From NCBI GenBank assembly GCA_937958235.1, contig CALFGG010000065.1, positions 1 to 23,891 of the forward strand: DNA of 23,891 bases, read 5' to 3'. The notes beneath the pieces were generated by a model. It had not been told where the DNA came from. It saw only the letters and a program-made list of their open reading frames with translations, and searched no databases. Positions 1 through 7,112 of the stretch are shown here, one piece after another (position 1 is the first letter of the stretch; the number at the start of each line of letters is the position of its first letter). Position numbers and translations under genes: made by a program. Origin of the DNA: an uncultured Candidatus Saccharibacteria bacterium. Its GTDB lineage: Bacteria > Patescibacteriota > Saccharimonadia > Saccharimonadales > Saccharimonadaceae.

Positions 1-2
1 GT

Positions 3-314
3 ATGGCACAAACACTTCAAGGAGTAGTTACTTCTGACAAACGTGACAAGACCATCACTGTCTCCATCACTAACCGCGAAACTCACCCACTCTATCGCAA
101 GCAGTACTCACACACTCGTAAGTACACCGCCCATGATGAGAATAATGAGGCAAAGTTAGGAGATAAGGTTGAAATCACCGCTTGCCGTCCTTATTCAAAG
201 ACCTGCACCTATAAACTCGTCAAGATTCTTGAGCGATCACATGGTACAGTTGAACTCAAAGACGATGTCAAGAATGCACTACCTGAAGATGAAACCACAG
301 GGGAGGAAAATTAA
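3..314 (+). CDS. rpsQ: 30S ribosomal protein S17 (uS17)
   Basis: This is a primary 16S rRNA-binding protein of the 30S subunit. The N-terminal part (LQGVVTSDKRDKTITVSI, residues 5-22) and the HPLYRK-type stretch near residues 28-33 are typical of uS17. The protein has 103 residues, longer than the usual 80-90, because of an acidic tail from about residue 82 (ending EDETTGEEN). The ATG at 3 is used; only two bases precede it, so an upstream start or ribosome binding site cannot be judged. It heads the visible part of the ribosomal operon, and the spacing to rplN is 2 nt. rpmC normally lies upstream, outside the window. Confidence 0.95.
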   Translation: MAQTLQGVVTSDKRDKTITVSITNRETHPLYRKQYSHTRKYTAHDENNEAKLGDKVEITACRPYSKTCTYKLVKILERSHGTVELKDDVKNALPEDETTGEEN

Positions 315-316
315 TT

Positions 317-685
317 ATGATTCAACAGGAAACTAGATTGCATGTAGCCGACAACAGTGGCGCCAAGGAACTTGGAGTAATCCGTGTCCTTGGTGGTACT
401 CGTGCTCGTTACGCTCGTGTCGGTGACATTGTTACCGCCAGCGTTAAGGAAGCTTCACCTACAGGCAACATTAAAAAGAAGGCAGTAGTCCGTGCCGTTA
501 TCGTACGCACTCGTGGCCAAATCCGCCGTGCAGATGGTTCAACCATCCGCTTCGACGACAACGCTGCCGTCATTATCAATGACGACAAAAACCCTAAAGG
601 CACCCGTGTCTTTGGTCCAGTTCCACGCGAACTTCGCGAACTTGGTTTTAACAAGATTATCAGCTTAGCACCGGAGGTACTATAA
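317..685 (+). CDS. rplN: 50S ribosomal protein L14 (uL14)
   Basis: uL14 sits on the subunit interface and helps form bridges to the 30S subunit. The 122-residue length is exactly the family norm. It opens MIQQETRLHVADNSGAKEL and ends with the usual REL...KIISLAPEVL. A GGGGAGG-type Shine-Dalgarno lies in the last codons of rpsQ (301-306). It is translated in tight succession between rpsQ and rplX, with a 1-nt gap to the next ATG. Confidence 0.97.
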   Translation: MIQQETRLHVADNSGAKELGVIRVLGGTRARYARVGDIVTASVKEASPTGNIKKKAVVRAVIVRTRGQIRRADGSTIRFDDNAAVIINDDKNPKGTRVFGPVPRELRELGFNKIISLAPEVL

Positions 686-686
686 T

Positions 687-914
687 ATGGCCCAGAATCT
701 CAAATCAGGTGACGTAGTAACCATCATTGCCGGCGACAACAAAGGTAAATCTGGTAAGATCGTCAAAATGGATCGCAAAAACCACAAAGCCATGATCGAA
801 GGGATTGGAATTCGTGAACGCCACATGCGTGCCACTCAGTTCAATCCAAAGGGCGGCAAGAAAGATATTCATGTCGGTATCGATCTTTCAAACCTTAAGA
901 AAGAAGGGAAATAA
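687..914 (+). CDS. rplX: 50S ribosomal protein L24 (uL24), short form
   Basis: uL24 is an early 50S assembly initiator protein that binds 23S rRNA. The KOW motif is clear near residues 5-30 (SGDVVTIIAGDNKGKSGKI). The protein has only 75 residues, against about 100 in most bacteria, so the C-terminal part after the KOW barrel is missing; this fits the trimmed ribosomal proteins of reduced genomes. A CGGAGG Shine-Dalgarno lies at 672-677 in the end of rplN. The gap to rplE is 2 nt. Confidence 0.94.
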   Translation: MAQNLKSGDVVTIIAGDNKGKSGKIVKMDRKNHKAMIEGIGIRERHMRATQFNPKGGKKDIHVGIDLSNLKKEGK

Positions 915-916
915 TT

Positions 917-1489
917 ATGTCAGATAAATATATTCCTCGTCTTAAAACACTTTACAACGACGAAATCGTTAAGAATCTCGAAAAAGAGTTAAATATCGAT
1001 AACGTCAATAAACTACCAAAGCTGGAGAAAGTCATCATCTCATGTGGTGTTGGTAAAAAACGTGAAGACAAGCATTTCACAGAGACCGTAGCCTTGACCC
1101 TCGAAAAGATCGCTGGCCAAGCTCCAACTTCACGTCTTGCAAAGAAATCCATTGCATCTTTCAAAATCCGTAAAGGTATGGGCGCCCCAGTTGGTTACCT
1201 CGTTACATTACGTAATGATAAGATGTATGAATTTGTCGATCGCTTCATCAGCATCGCCTTACCACACGTTCGTGACTTCCACGGCGTACCTGCTAACTCA
1301 TTTGATATGCAAGGTAACTACTCAATTGGTCTTAAAGAACAAACTGTCTTCCCAGAAATTACCTTTGAAGACGCCTCAGTTCTTCACGGACTTGAGATTA
1401 CTTTCATCATCAAGAATGGCTCCAAAGAAGGTAGCCGCAAGTTATTAGAGGCATTTGGTATGCCTTTTGAAAAGAAGGAGAGCAAATAA
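917..1489 (+). CDS. rplE: 50S ribosomal protein L5 (uL5)
   Basis: uL5 binds 5S rRNA and helps form the central protuberance. At 190 residues it is slightly longer than the usual about 180. The family hallmarks KLEKVIISCGVG (near residue 35) and VRDFHGVP (near residue 118) are present, and the C-terminus carries the usual KEGSRKLLEAFGMPF. The ATG lies 2 nt after the rplX stop, with AGAAGGGAAA before it as ribosome binding site. It is co-transcribed with rpsN. Confidence 0.96.
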   Translation: MSDKYIPRLKTLYNDEIVKNLEKELNIDNVNKLPKLEKVIISCGVGKKREDKHFTETVALTLEKIAGQAPTSRLAKKSIASFKIRKGMGAPVGYLVTLRNDKMYEFVDRFISIALPHVRDFHGVPANSFDMQGNYSIGLKEQTVFPEITFEDASVLHGLEITFIIKNGSKEGSRKLLEAFGMPFEKKESK

Positions 1490-1490
1490 T

Positions 1491-1760
1491 ATGGCGAAAA
1501 AATCAGCAGTCCTTCGCGACCTCAAACGCCAGAAGATGTTTGACAAATACAAAGCCAAACGAGCCGAATTAAAGGCAGCTGGCGACCTAGAAGGTCTTCA
1601 AAAATTACCTAAAAACTCAAGCCCAACCCGACTTAAGAACCGCGACCTCCTTGATGGTCGTCCACGTGGCTACATGCGCCGCTTTGGTCTAAGTCGTATT
1701 AGCTTCCGTGAAAAAGCTAGCAAGGGTGAGATCCCTGGTGTAACAAAGAGTAGTTGGTAA
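1491..1760 (+). CDS. rpsN: 30S ribosomal protein S14 (uS14), zinc-free form
   Basis: uS14 binds the head of the 30S subunit. The start is ATG 1491, 1 nt after the rplE stop and behind an AAGGAG site (1475-1480); the frame stays open upstream but there it lies inside rplE. The 89-residue length matches the zinc-independent form that lacks the CxxC knuckles, and the protein has no cysteine at all. The conserved C-terminal block GRPRGYMRRFGLSRISFRE (residues 57-75) is present. No second, zinc-binding rpsN is visible here. Confidence 0.95.
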   Translation: MAKKSAVLRDLKRQKMFDKYKAKRAELKAAGDLEGLQKLPKNSSPTRLKNRDLLDGRPRGYMRRFGLSRISFREKASKGEIPGVTKSSW

Positions 1761-1775
1761 GGAAAGGAGTAAGTT

Positions 1776-2177
1776 ATGTCATTACAATCAACAGATCAGA
1801 TCGCAGACCTTATCACCCGCATCCGTAACGCTATCATGGTTAACAAAAATGAAATTAGCGTTCCAGCTTCTAAGCTTAAGCTTGCAATTCTTGAAGGTCT
1901 AAAGCGCACCAAATTTATCACAGACTACAGCGTTGTTGAAGTTACTCCACGTAACTCCATCCGCGTCGTAATTAACGAAATCAACGAAGCTCCACGCATT
2001 AACGAGATCACCAAGGTATCAAAACCAGGTCGTCGCGTTTACGCTGGCGTTGATGAACTACCAAAAGTTAAGTCAGGTCGTGGTATCGTCCTCATCTCAA
2101 CTTCTAAGGGTATTATGACTGGCGACGAAGCAAAACAAGCTCGTCTCGGTGGTGAAATCCTAGTCAAAGTTTGGTAA
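1776..2177 (+). CDS. rpsH: 30S ribosomal protein S8 (uS8)
   Basis: uS8 binds helix 21 of 16S rRNA and in other bacteria represses the spc operon. The length (133 residues) is normal, and the C-terminal signature ISTSKGIMTGDEAKQ...GGEIL (from about residue 107) is intact. A strong AAGGAG Shine-Dalgarno (1763-1768) precedes ATG 1776. A strong intrinsic terminator follows 14 nt after the stop, so the normal rpsH-rplF read-through is interrupted here. Confidence 0.97.
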   Translation: MSLQSTDQIADLITRIRNAIMVNKNEISVPASKLKLAILEGLKRTKFITDYSVVEVTPRNSIRVVINEINEAPRINEITKVSKPGRRVYAGVDELPKVKSGRGIVLISTSKGIMTGDEAKQARLGGEILVKVW

Positions 2178-2187
2178 TTCAAAAACT

Positions 2188-2219
2188 AAAAAATAGAGCT
2201 CAAGTAGCTCTATTTTTTT
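2188..2219 (+). terminator. Intrinsic terminator after rpsH
   Basis: The arms AATAGAGCT (2192-2200) and AGCTCTATT (2206-2214) pair perfectly around the loop CAAGT. Four A's before the stem can pair with the T-run that ends at 2219. It closes the first ribosomal transcription unit ahead of the inserted gene. Confidence 0.9.
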
Positions 2220-2260
2220 CGCATCAGTTAGGTAAGTTTTTAATAAGAAAGCATAAGGCA

Positions 2261-2271
2261 TATACTATAAT
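2261..2271 (+). promoter_or_regulatory. Putative promoter -10 of the 870-residue gene
   Basis: Two overlapping -10 candidates, TATACT (2261-2266) and TATAAT (2266-2271), lie 20-25 nt before ATG 2291. No good -35 box is visible; TTTTAA at 2238-2243 is the best for TATACT with a 17-bp spacer. It follows the terminator directly, so the gene seems to have its own transcription. Confidence 0.55.
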
Positions 2272-2290
2272 AGTAAAAAGAGAAAACCAT

Positions 2291-4903
2291 ATGCCAAACC
2301 AAGAACAGCTAAAAAACACAGAGGATCATATCGAACAAAAAGAATTAAAAAGTAATATTGAGCAATCTAGAACTCGATCATATTATTCAAACTATATTGG
2401 ATCACACATCCTTGCTCTTGTTAACTTTCAAAATAGTAAACATGCCAAGGATAACGTACAACATTATTTTAATGAATACAACAAAAAAATAAAAAAACAG
2501 AATCAAACTCCAATTGAGGATAGACCTGCAAAGACTATTGAAAAATATCCATCCAATAATTCACAAGAAAGACGCAATTTTGCTTACCTCGAAAGACTAA
2601 CCTGTGCAGTAAATAAATACGGTGATCGCATAGAAAAAAGATTATGGGATAAAACCATAAAAAACGAAAATCTTTTCATTAACTGGGAGGACATTTCTTC
2701 ATCATCATGGGATTATTTTGAGTCAGAATTCCACGAAAAGAATGAACAAGATAACCTTCCTAAGAAGGAATATACAATTGAAGAGAAGCAAGCTGATTTT
2801 AAAAAAAGACGACAAGCGCAAATTAATAGCCTAGAAGAATGGATAAACTATTTTACAGACGAATCGGCACCAGACTATCCTCTTTGGTTTAAGATATACA
2901 CATTTAATGGGATTACCCAAATGGGACAATATAATGCCGATCTAAAAAAATATACAAATAGGGACAAAACAACAATTGCATTATATCCGACAATTGATCA
3001 AGGTGCACTTGCAATGGTCTTTGATGCTATCACAACTTTTTACGGTGAAGACAAAGAATTCTGGCTCACTAAAAATAGACATGACTCACAACTCATTTCA
3101 TTAGTTAAGTCTGGCAATTTCAATAATCTATATTCTAGATACTATACAGAAATAAACAAAGGCATCCCGACCCCAGAAAAATCAGAAGATGTTCATGGTA
3201 AGTGGTTTGAATATTTACCAGGTGACGAAAAAGAGATCGCAGATTCAGCAAAAACAACCCCATGGTGTGTTAAAAGCCCAGTACTCGCAAGGCACTACCT
3301 TCGTACAAATAGTGAAATAAAAAATAACCAAGCCAAATTTAAATTATTCAAACTTGAAGACAACTCGTCAGAGTCTGGATATTCAAAAACAGCATGTGCC
3401 TCCATCCGAATAGGTATAAAAGGGGATATTATGGAAATATCAGGGCTAAACGAAGGCCAGGCCTTGGAGGATTCACTCGTTCCCTTTGTTAAAGAACAAG
3501 CTATGCAATGCCCAGGTTATGAAAAATTTGCCACAAAATTTCAAGACAAGGAAAAACTAATTCTTCTCATGAATAAAATGAGAAATAAGCAAGCACCAAC
3601 TTTCGAAGAACTATGCTTTTTATATGAAACCTCACAAAATAAGATTACGACTCTCGATACATATAATGATATTGATCCAAAAATCACACCACTTCGCGAG
3701 TATTTCAACCTAAATTATATTCTTGATAATTTCTTACAAGAAACAGAAGATCTTAAACAGGGAATATCTCCATTTCTTAAAAACAGTACTGATAAATCAA
3801 TCGTCGATAGTTTTACAAACCTAAGGAAAGCTGGTTTTCACCAAGACGAGATTCTAGCGCAAATTTCTACCGATGGTTTTTCAAACCACTTAATTGACCT
3901 GCTTAAACAAAATATTCCAATCACTATACTTCTGGAAAAACTCCCCCCATCAGGTTATTCGTATAACTTTTCAGTATTACATAATAATTTTCTTTCATCT
4001 AAAGAACTACTAGAGCATATGGACCAGGATGGAATATCCACACATTTATACAATTTAATTAAAGATGGAATTCCTATTAATGATATCGTAGAAAAAATGG
4101 GTTCATCTGGGATATCAAGACATTATCGATATTTAATAAAAAATAATTTTTCTATTAATTTTCTCATGGATAAAATGAATATACTTGATATATCTAAACG
4201 CTTTGATGATTTAATTAATATAATTCCAACAGAAGAGCTTATAGAAAAAATTACAAATTCAACCGTAGCTAAATATTATTATAAACTTTCTGACAAGCTT
4301 TCCCCTAAAACTATATTAAACCATCTTAATCCTGACGATGTTGCTAAACATTTTGACGACCTCAATAAAACAGCGTCATTAGACGAAATAGCAAAACACT
4401 TAGATCGAGATGGAATTGCACAGCATTATGATAAGTTGATTGGCAAAGTTTCAACCAACACATTGGTTGAGAGAATGGATCCACAGGACATAAGCATACA
4501 TTTCGATCAGCTACTTAAATACGGCGCAGATTTAGAATGTATCGCTAAAGCCATATATGATATTGATATTTTATCGACACACCTTGATTCACTATTAGCA
4601 AAAGGTACAAATCTAGACATTATTATTGAGAATATATATTCTGATTTACTTGATAAGTATACCAATGCAATTATTGAACAAAATCCTGAATTAGATATCG
4701 ATAACTTTTTTACGTCAGTTGAAGAAGGAACGCTTGATCTCTTTGCAGAAAAAAACGGCTATACTGGTGTAGTTGATCAGATTATTAATGAAGAATACCC
4801 GCAAAAAATAAAAGAATTCCTAAAATCGCAGGATATTAATCAAAACCTCACCTTCAAGAAAGTCTACGAGAAACAATTACAAGAGTGTAATTTTGCTGAA
4901 TAA
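2291..4903 (+). CDS. Large hypothetical protein with WC module and C-terminal helical repeats
   Basis: The function is not known. ATG 2291 is chosen because it follows the terminator and -10 box; the frame stays open further upstream but only through the rpsH end and the terminator. The 870 residues show three parts. Residues about 1-200 are charged and lysine-rich, with no signal peptide or membrane segment. Residues about 200-480 contain an aromatic block (APDYPLWFKIYTF), a Trp-Cys pair at 325-326 (TTPWCVKS) and a strand-like block ending EISGLNEGQALE (about 382-393). From memory this layout resembles large hypothetical proteins common in CPR genomes. Residues 504-793 are a tandem helical repeat of 25-26 residues. 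The codons are markedly richer in AAA, AAT and ATA than those of the flanking ribosomal genes, which hints at a different history. It sits between rpsH and rplF, a junction rarely interrupted in bacteria, and reads in the operon direction. It is probably cytoplasmic; the repeats suggest protein binding. Confidence 0.85.
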   Translation: MPNQEQLKNTEDHIEQKELKSNIEQSRTRSYYSNYIGSHILALVNFQNSKHAKDNVQHYFNEYNKKIKKQNQTPIEDRPAKTIEKYPSNNSQERRNFAYLERLTCAVNKYGDRIEKRLWDKTIKNENLFINWEDISSSSWDYFESEFHEKNEQDNLPKKEYTIEEKQADFKKRRQAQINSLEEWINYFTDESAPDYPLWFKIYTFNGITQMGQYNADLKKYTNRDKTTIALYPTIDQGALAMVFDAITTFYGEDKEFWLTKNRHDSQLISLVKSGNFNNLYSRYYTEINKGIPTPEKSEDVHGKWFEYLPGDEKEIADSAKTTPWCVKSPVLARHYLRTNSEIKNNQAKFKLFKLEDNSSESGYSKTACASIRIGIKGDIMEISGLNEGQALEDSLVPFVKEQAMQCPGYEKFATKFQDKEKLILLMNKMRNKQAPTFEELCFLYETSQNKITTLDTYNDIDPKITPLREYFNLNYILDNFLQETEDLKQGISPFLKNSTDKSIVDSFTNLRKAGFHQDEILAQISTDGFSNHLIDLLKQNIPITILLEKLPPSGYSYNFSVLHNNFLSSKELLEHMDQDGISTHLYNLIKDGIPINDIVEKMGSSGISRHYRYLIKNNFSINFLMDKMNILDISKRFDDLINIIPTEELIEKITNSTVAKYYYKLSDKLSPKTILNHLNPDDVAKHFDDLNKTASLDEIAKHLDRDGIAQHYDKLIGKVSTNTLVERMDPQDISIHFDQLLKYGADLECIAKAIYDIDILSTHLDSLLAKGTNLDIIIENIYSDLLDKYTNAIIEQNPELDIDNFFTSVEEGTLDLFAEKNGYTGVVDQIINEEYPQKIKEFLKSQDINQNLTFKKVYEKQLQECNFAE
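3800..4669 (+). repeat. Protein-level tandem repeat, 25-26 residues, about 11 units
   Basis: Within the 870-residue protein, residues 504-793 repeat a pattern close to [IV][SA]-x-H-[FY]-D-x-L-[IL]-K-x(5,6)-[IL]-[IVL]-E-K-[ML]-x-x-x-G. Clear units begin FSNHLIDLL, ISTHLYNLI, ISRHYRYLI, VAKHFDDLN, IAQHYDKLI and ISIHFDQLL. The spacing is nearly constant, which fits a two-helix solenoid. The DNA copies are diverged, so this is an old protein repeat and not a recent DNA expansion. Confidence 0.8.
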
Positions 4904-4940
4904 AACCCTATACATTCTTCATAGAAACTATCATATTTTG

Positions 4941-4957
4941 TGCAATATTTTATTGCA
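4941..4957. repeat. Perfect 7-bp inverted repeat upstream of rplF
   Basis: TGCAATA (4941-4947) and TATTGCA (4951-4957) surround TTT. No T-run follows, so it is not a standard terminator. It lies 25 nt upstream of the rplF -35 box and could be an operator or a weak 3' hairpin for the gene before it. Confidence 0.45.
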
Positions 4958-4981
4958 AAGGTTGTGAGCTATTACGCGTAT

Positions 4982-5010
4982 TTGCGATATCTAACATAAT
5001 ATGATAAAAT
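4982..5010 (+). promoter_or_regulatory. Promoter of the rplF-rplO unit
   Basis: TTGCGA (4982-4987) is followed, after a 17-bp spacer, by TAAAAT (5005-5010) with an extended TGA just before it (5002-5004). The predicted start near 5017 gives a leader of about 20 nt that contains AAAGGAAG before ATG 5038. It restarts ribosomal transcription after the inserted gene. Confidence 0.75.
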
Positions 5011-5037
5011 TACACAGATATTAATTGAAAGGAAGAT

Positions 5038-5574
5038 ATGAGTCGTATCGGAAAACAACCTGTACAGATTCCTGCAGGAGTGACAATCACGGTCGGCGAA
5101 CAGATTATTACTGTCGCTGGACCTAAAGGTTCACTCGAGGTTCCTGTTCAGGAAAACGTTGTAGTCACTATCGAAGACGGAAAAGCTATCGTCACTCGTA
5201 AAGATGACGAACCAAAGTCCCGTTCTTGGCATGGTCTACAGCGCGCACTTTTGAATAACGCCGTCATTGGCGTCACTCAAGGTTTTGAAAAGAAACTTGA
5301 GATTAATGGTGTTGGTTATCGTCTTTCAGGCGGACCAAAAGAAATTGAGATGTCTCTCGGTTTCTCACATCCTGTTAAATACTCAGCTCCAGAAGGCGTT
5401 GAGCTAAAAACTAACAAGATGGAAATTATCGTTTCTGGCATTGACAAACAAAAAGTTGGTCAAACTGCAGCAGAAATCCGCGCCTTCAAGAAACCAGAAC
5501 CATACAAGGGTAAAGGTATTAAATATGCTGACGAAGTTATTCTCCGTAAGGCAGGAAAGGCAGGAAAGAAATAA
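5038..5574 (+). CDS. rplF: 50S ribosomal protein L6 (uL6)
   Basis: uL6 lies at the base of the L7/L12 stalk near the factor-binding site. The 178-residue length and opening MSRIGKQPVQIPAGVTI are typical. The C-terminal signature PEPYKGKGIKYADEVI (about residues 153-168) is intact. It begins a new transcription unit with its own promoter and Shine-Dalgarno. The stop overlaps the start of rplR (TAATG), which suggests translational coupling. Confidence 0.97.
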   Translation: MSRIGKQPVQIPAGVTITVGEQIITVAGPKGSLEVPVQENVVVTIEDGKAIVTRKDDEPKSRSWHGLQRALLNNAVIGVTQGFEKKLEINGVGYRLSGGPKEIEMSLGFSHPVKYSAPEGVELKTNKMEIIVSGIDKQKVGQTAAEIRAFKKPEPYKGKGIKYADEVILRKAGKAGKK

Positions 5575-5903
5575 TGAATAAAGTTTTTCGTGCAAATCGA
5601 ACCCGTGCTAAGATCCACGGCACCGAGGAGCGTCCTCGTCTTACTGTCCACATCAGTAATCTAAACGTTACTGCACAGATCATTAACGATGACACTATGT
5701 CTACACTTGCCTACGCAACAACTGTTGGTAAGAAAATGACTGGTTCAATGTCAGAAAAAGCAGCTCAAATTGGTACTGAAATTGCCAAATTAGCTAAAAA
5801 AGCAAATATCAGCAAGGTTGTTTTCGACCGAGGATCAAGACTCTATGCTGGACGCATGTCTTCACTCGCCGATGCAGCTCGTAAGGAAGGATTGGAGTTC
5901 TAA
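5574..5903 (+). CDS. rplR: 50S ribosomal protein L18 (uL18)
   Basis: uL18 binds 5S rRNA together with uL5. At 109 residues it is a little short; the usual basic N-terminal helix is trimmed before GTEERPRLTVHISN (from about residue 16). The C-terminal block VVFDRGSRLYAGRMSSLADAAR (split around residues 82-103) is conserved, with the Y-x-G-R-[MV] motif. The ATG overlaps the rplF stop by one base. Confidence 0.95.
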   Translation: MNKVFRANRTRAKIHGTEERPRLTVHISNLNVTAQIINDDTMSTLAYATTVGKKMTGSMSEKAAQIGTEIAKLAKKANISKVVFDRGSRLYAGRMSSLADAARKEGLEF

Positions 5904-5904
5904 T

Positions 5905-6555
5905 ATGGCCGACGCAAATACAACTGCTCCAAAGCAACCAAAAGTTGTCAATAAGTCTGGTACTTTAAAGATGACTGACGAAGTTGCCGCTACCAAGCAG
6001 ACCCGCGATATGTCAGGTCGACCAATGCGTAAAAACACACGTCGTGACCGCGTTAAAGCCGACAATGCACCAAAAGAATTTGAAGAAATCACCATCAATA
6101 TCGATCGCGTTTCTCGCACTGTCAAAGGCGGTCGCCGTATGCGCTTTAAAGCTCTTGTTGCCGTAGGTAATAAGAAAAATAAAGTTGGTGTCGGTGTAGC
6201 AAAAGGCGGTGACGTTACTACTGCCGTACAAAAAGCTGTTCGTGTTGCTAAAAAGAACATGATCACCTTCAACTTAAACGAAGAGACAATCTGCCACGAA
6301 GTTGAAACCAAAACCACGGGTCCTCGCGTCTTAATGAAGCCTGCCGCTCCTGGTACCGGTATTATCGCTGGCGGTATCGTCCGTTCTGTCATTGGCCTCA
6401 CTGGAATTAAGAACTTAATTTCCAAATCACTTGGCTCAACCAATAAGGTAAACATTGCTTATGCCGTTATCGAAGGCCTCAGACAGCAAGTTCCACGCGC
6501 AAAATGGAATACTACTATCGAAAAAAGTAAAACCTCCAAAAAGGAGAATAAATAA
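5905..6555 (+). CDS. rpsE: 30S ribosomal protein S5 (uS5), N-terminally extended
   Basis: uS5 helps keep decoding accurate and lines the mRNA entry channel. ATG 5905 lies 1 nt after the rplR stop, with TTGGAG (5892-5897) as ribosome binding site. The protein has 216 residues, against about 165 in model bacteria. The first 60 or so are a low-complexity, basic extension, and the double-stranded RNA-binding core starts near EITINIDRVSRTVKGGRRM. The glycine-rich PAAPGTGIIAGG loop is intact. The stop overlaps rplO (TAATG), and no rpmD lies between the two. Confidence 0.96.
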   Translation: MADANTTAPKQPKVVNKSGTLKMTDEVAATKQTRDMSGRPMRKNTRRDRVKADNAPKEFEEITINIDRVSRTVKGGRRMRFKALVAVGNKKNKVGVGVAKGGDVTTAVQKAVRVAKKNMITFNLNEETICHEVETKTTGPRVLMKPAAPGTGIIAGGIVRSVIGLTGIKNLISKSLGSTNKVNIAYAVIEGLRQQVPRAKWNTTIEKSKTSKKENK

Positions 6556-7028
6556 TGAAGTACAATGAGTTAATCGTTGAGCGCAATTCTCGCCCAACCC
6601 GCGCCGGTCGTGGTATCGCAGCTGGTCGTGGTAAAACTGCAGGCCGTGGTACCAAGGGTCAAAAAGCTCGTACTGGTCACCGCAAAATGCCAGCAACCTT
6701 CATGGGCGGTCAACGTGCTCTTATGCAAGCAGTTCCAAAGCTTAAAGGCTTCAAGTCTCTTCACAAGAAAGCAGAGCTTGTCTACACCGATAACCTTAAT
6801 GGTCTATCCGGCATTGTTGACAACTTCATTCTCGCTGAAGCAAACCTCATCACCAACCCATACGTCAAAGTTAAGGTTATTACCCGTGGTGAGCTAGAAG
6901 CTAAAATTGATCTTAAGACTCAATTTGCCAGTAAAACTGCTATCGAGATGATCAAAAAGGCAGGTGGTAACTTTACTAAAGCTAAAGTTCCAGCTCGTCC
7001 AAAAGCTGAAAATAAAGTATCAGAATAG
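6555..7028 (+). CDS. rplO: 50S ribosomal protein L15 (uL15)
   Basis: uL15 is a late-assembly 23S rRNA-binding protein. It has 157 residues with the glycine/arginine-rich N-terminal tail (GRGIAAGRGKTAGRGTKGQK, residues 19-38) that threads into the rRNA. The AAGGAG site at 6541-6546 lies inside the end of rpsE and the ATG overlaps the rpsE stop. It ends with TAG and is followed 11 nt later by a terminator, so it closes the rplF unit. Confidence 0.96.
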   Translation: MKYNELIVERNSRPTRAGRGIAAGRGKTAGRGTKGQKARTGHRKMPATFMGGQRALMQAVPKLKGFKSLHKKAELVYTDNLNGLSGIVDNFILAEANLITNPYVKVKVITRGELEAKIDLKTQFASKTAIEMIKKAGGNFTKAKVPARPKAENKVSE

Positions 7029-7039
7029 ATCATATTAAA

Positions 7040-7066
7040 AATAACCCCTTCCTGGGGTTATTTTTT
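7040..7066 (+). terminator. Intrinsic terminator after rplO
   Basis: AATAACCCC (7040-7048) pairs with GGGGTTATT (7054-7062) around TTCCT and a T-run ends at 7066. The T-run leads directly into the probable secY -35 box. The tail TTTTTTGTCTAGT recurs after rpsI. Confidence 0.92.
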
Positions 7067-7092
7067 GTCTAGTTTATGATACTATATATAAG
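7065..7092 (+). promoter_or_regulatory. Putative secY promoter overlapping the terminator tail
   Basis: TTGTCT (7065-7070) and TATAAG (7087-7092) are separated by 16 bp. TATGAT at 7075-7080 is an alternative -10 without a good -35. The leader would be only about 13 nt and contains AGAGAGG before ATG 7113. Confidence 0.5.
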
Positions 7093-7112
7093 TAAATACA
7101 AGAGAGGTCCTA

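Noticed and set aside
2171..2290. Upstream extension of the 870-residue gene to a TTG at 2171
   Set aside because: It would overlap the rpsH stop and run through the terminator and -10 box; ATG 2291 is better placed.
3800..4669. CRISPR-like or recent DNA tandem repeat
   Set aside because: The periodicity is at protein level only; the DNA units are diverged and lack spacers of even length.
2178..5037. Mobile element or phage cargo at the rpsH-rplF junction
   Set aside because: No transposase, integrase, terminal inverted repeats or target-site duplication could be seen; only the composition hints at transfer.
5862..6455. 197-codon open frame on the minus strand
   Set aside because: It lies wholly antisense to rpsE, has no ribosome binding site or recognisable product, and reflects the codon pattern of rpsE.
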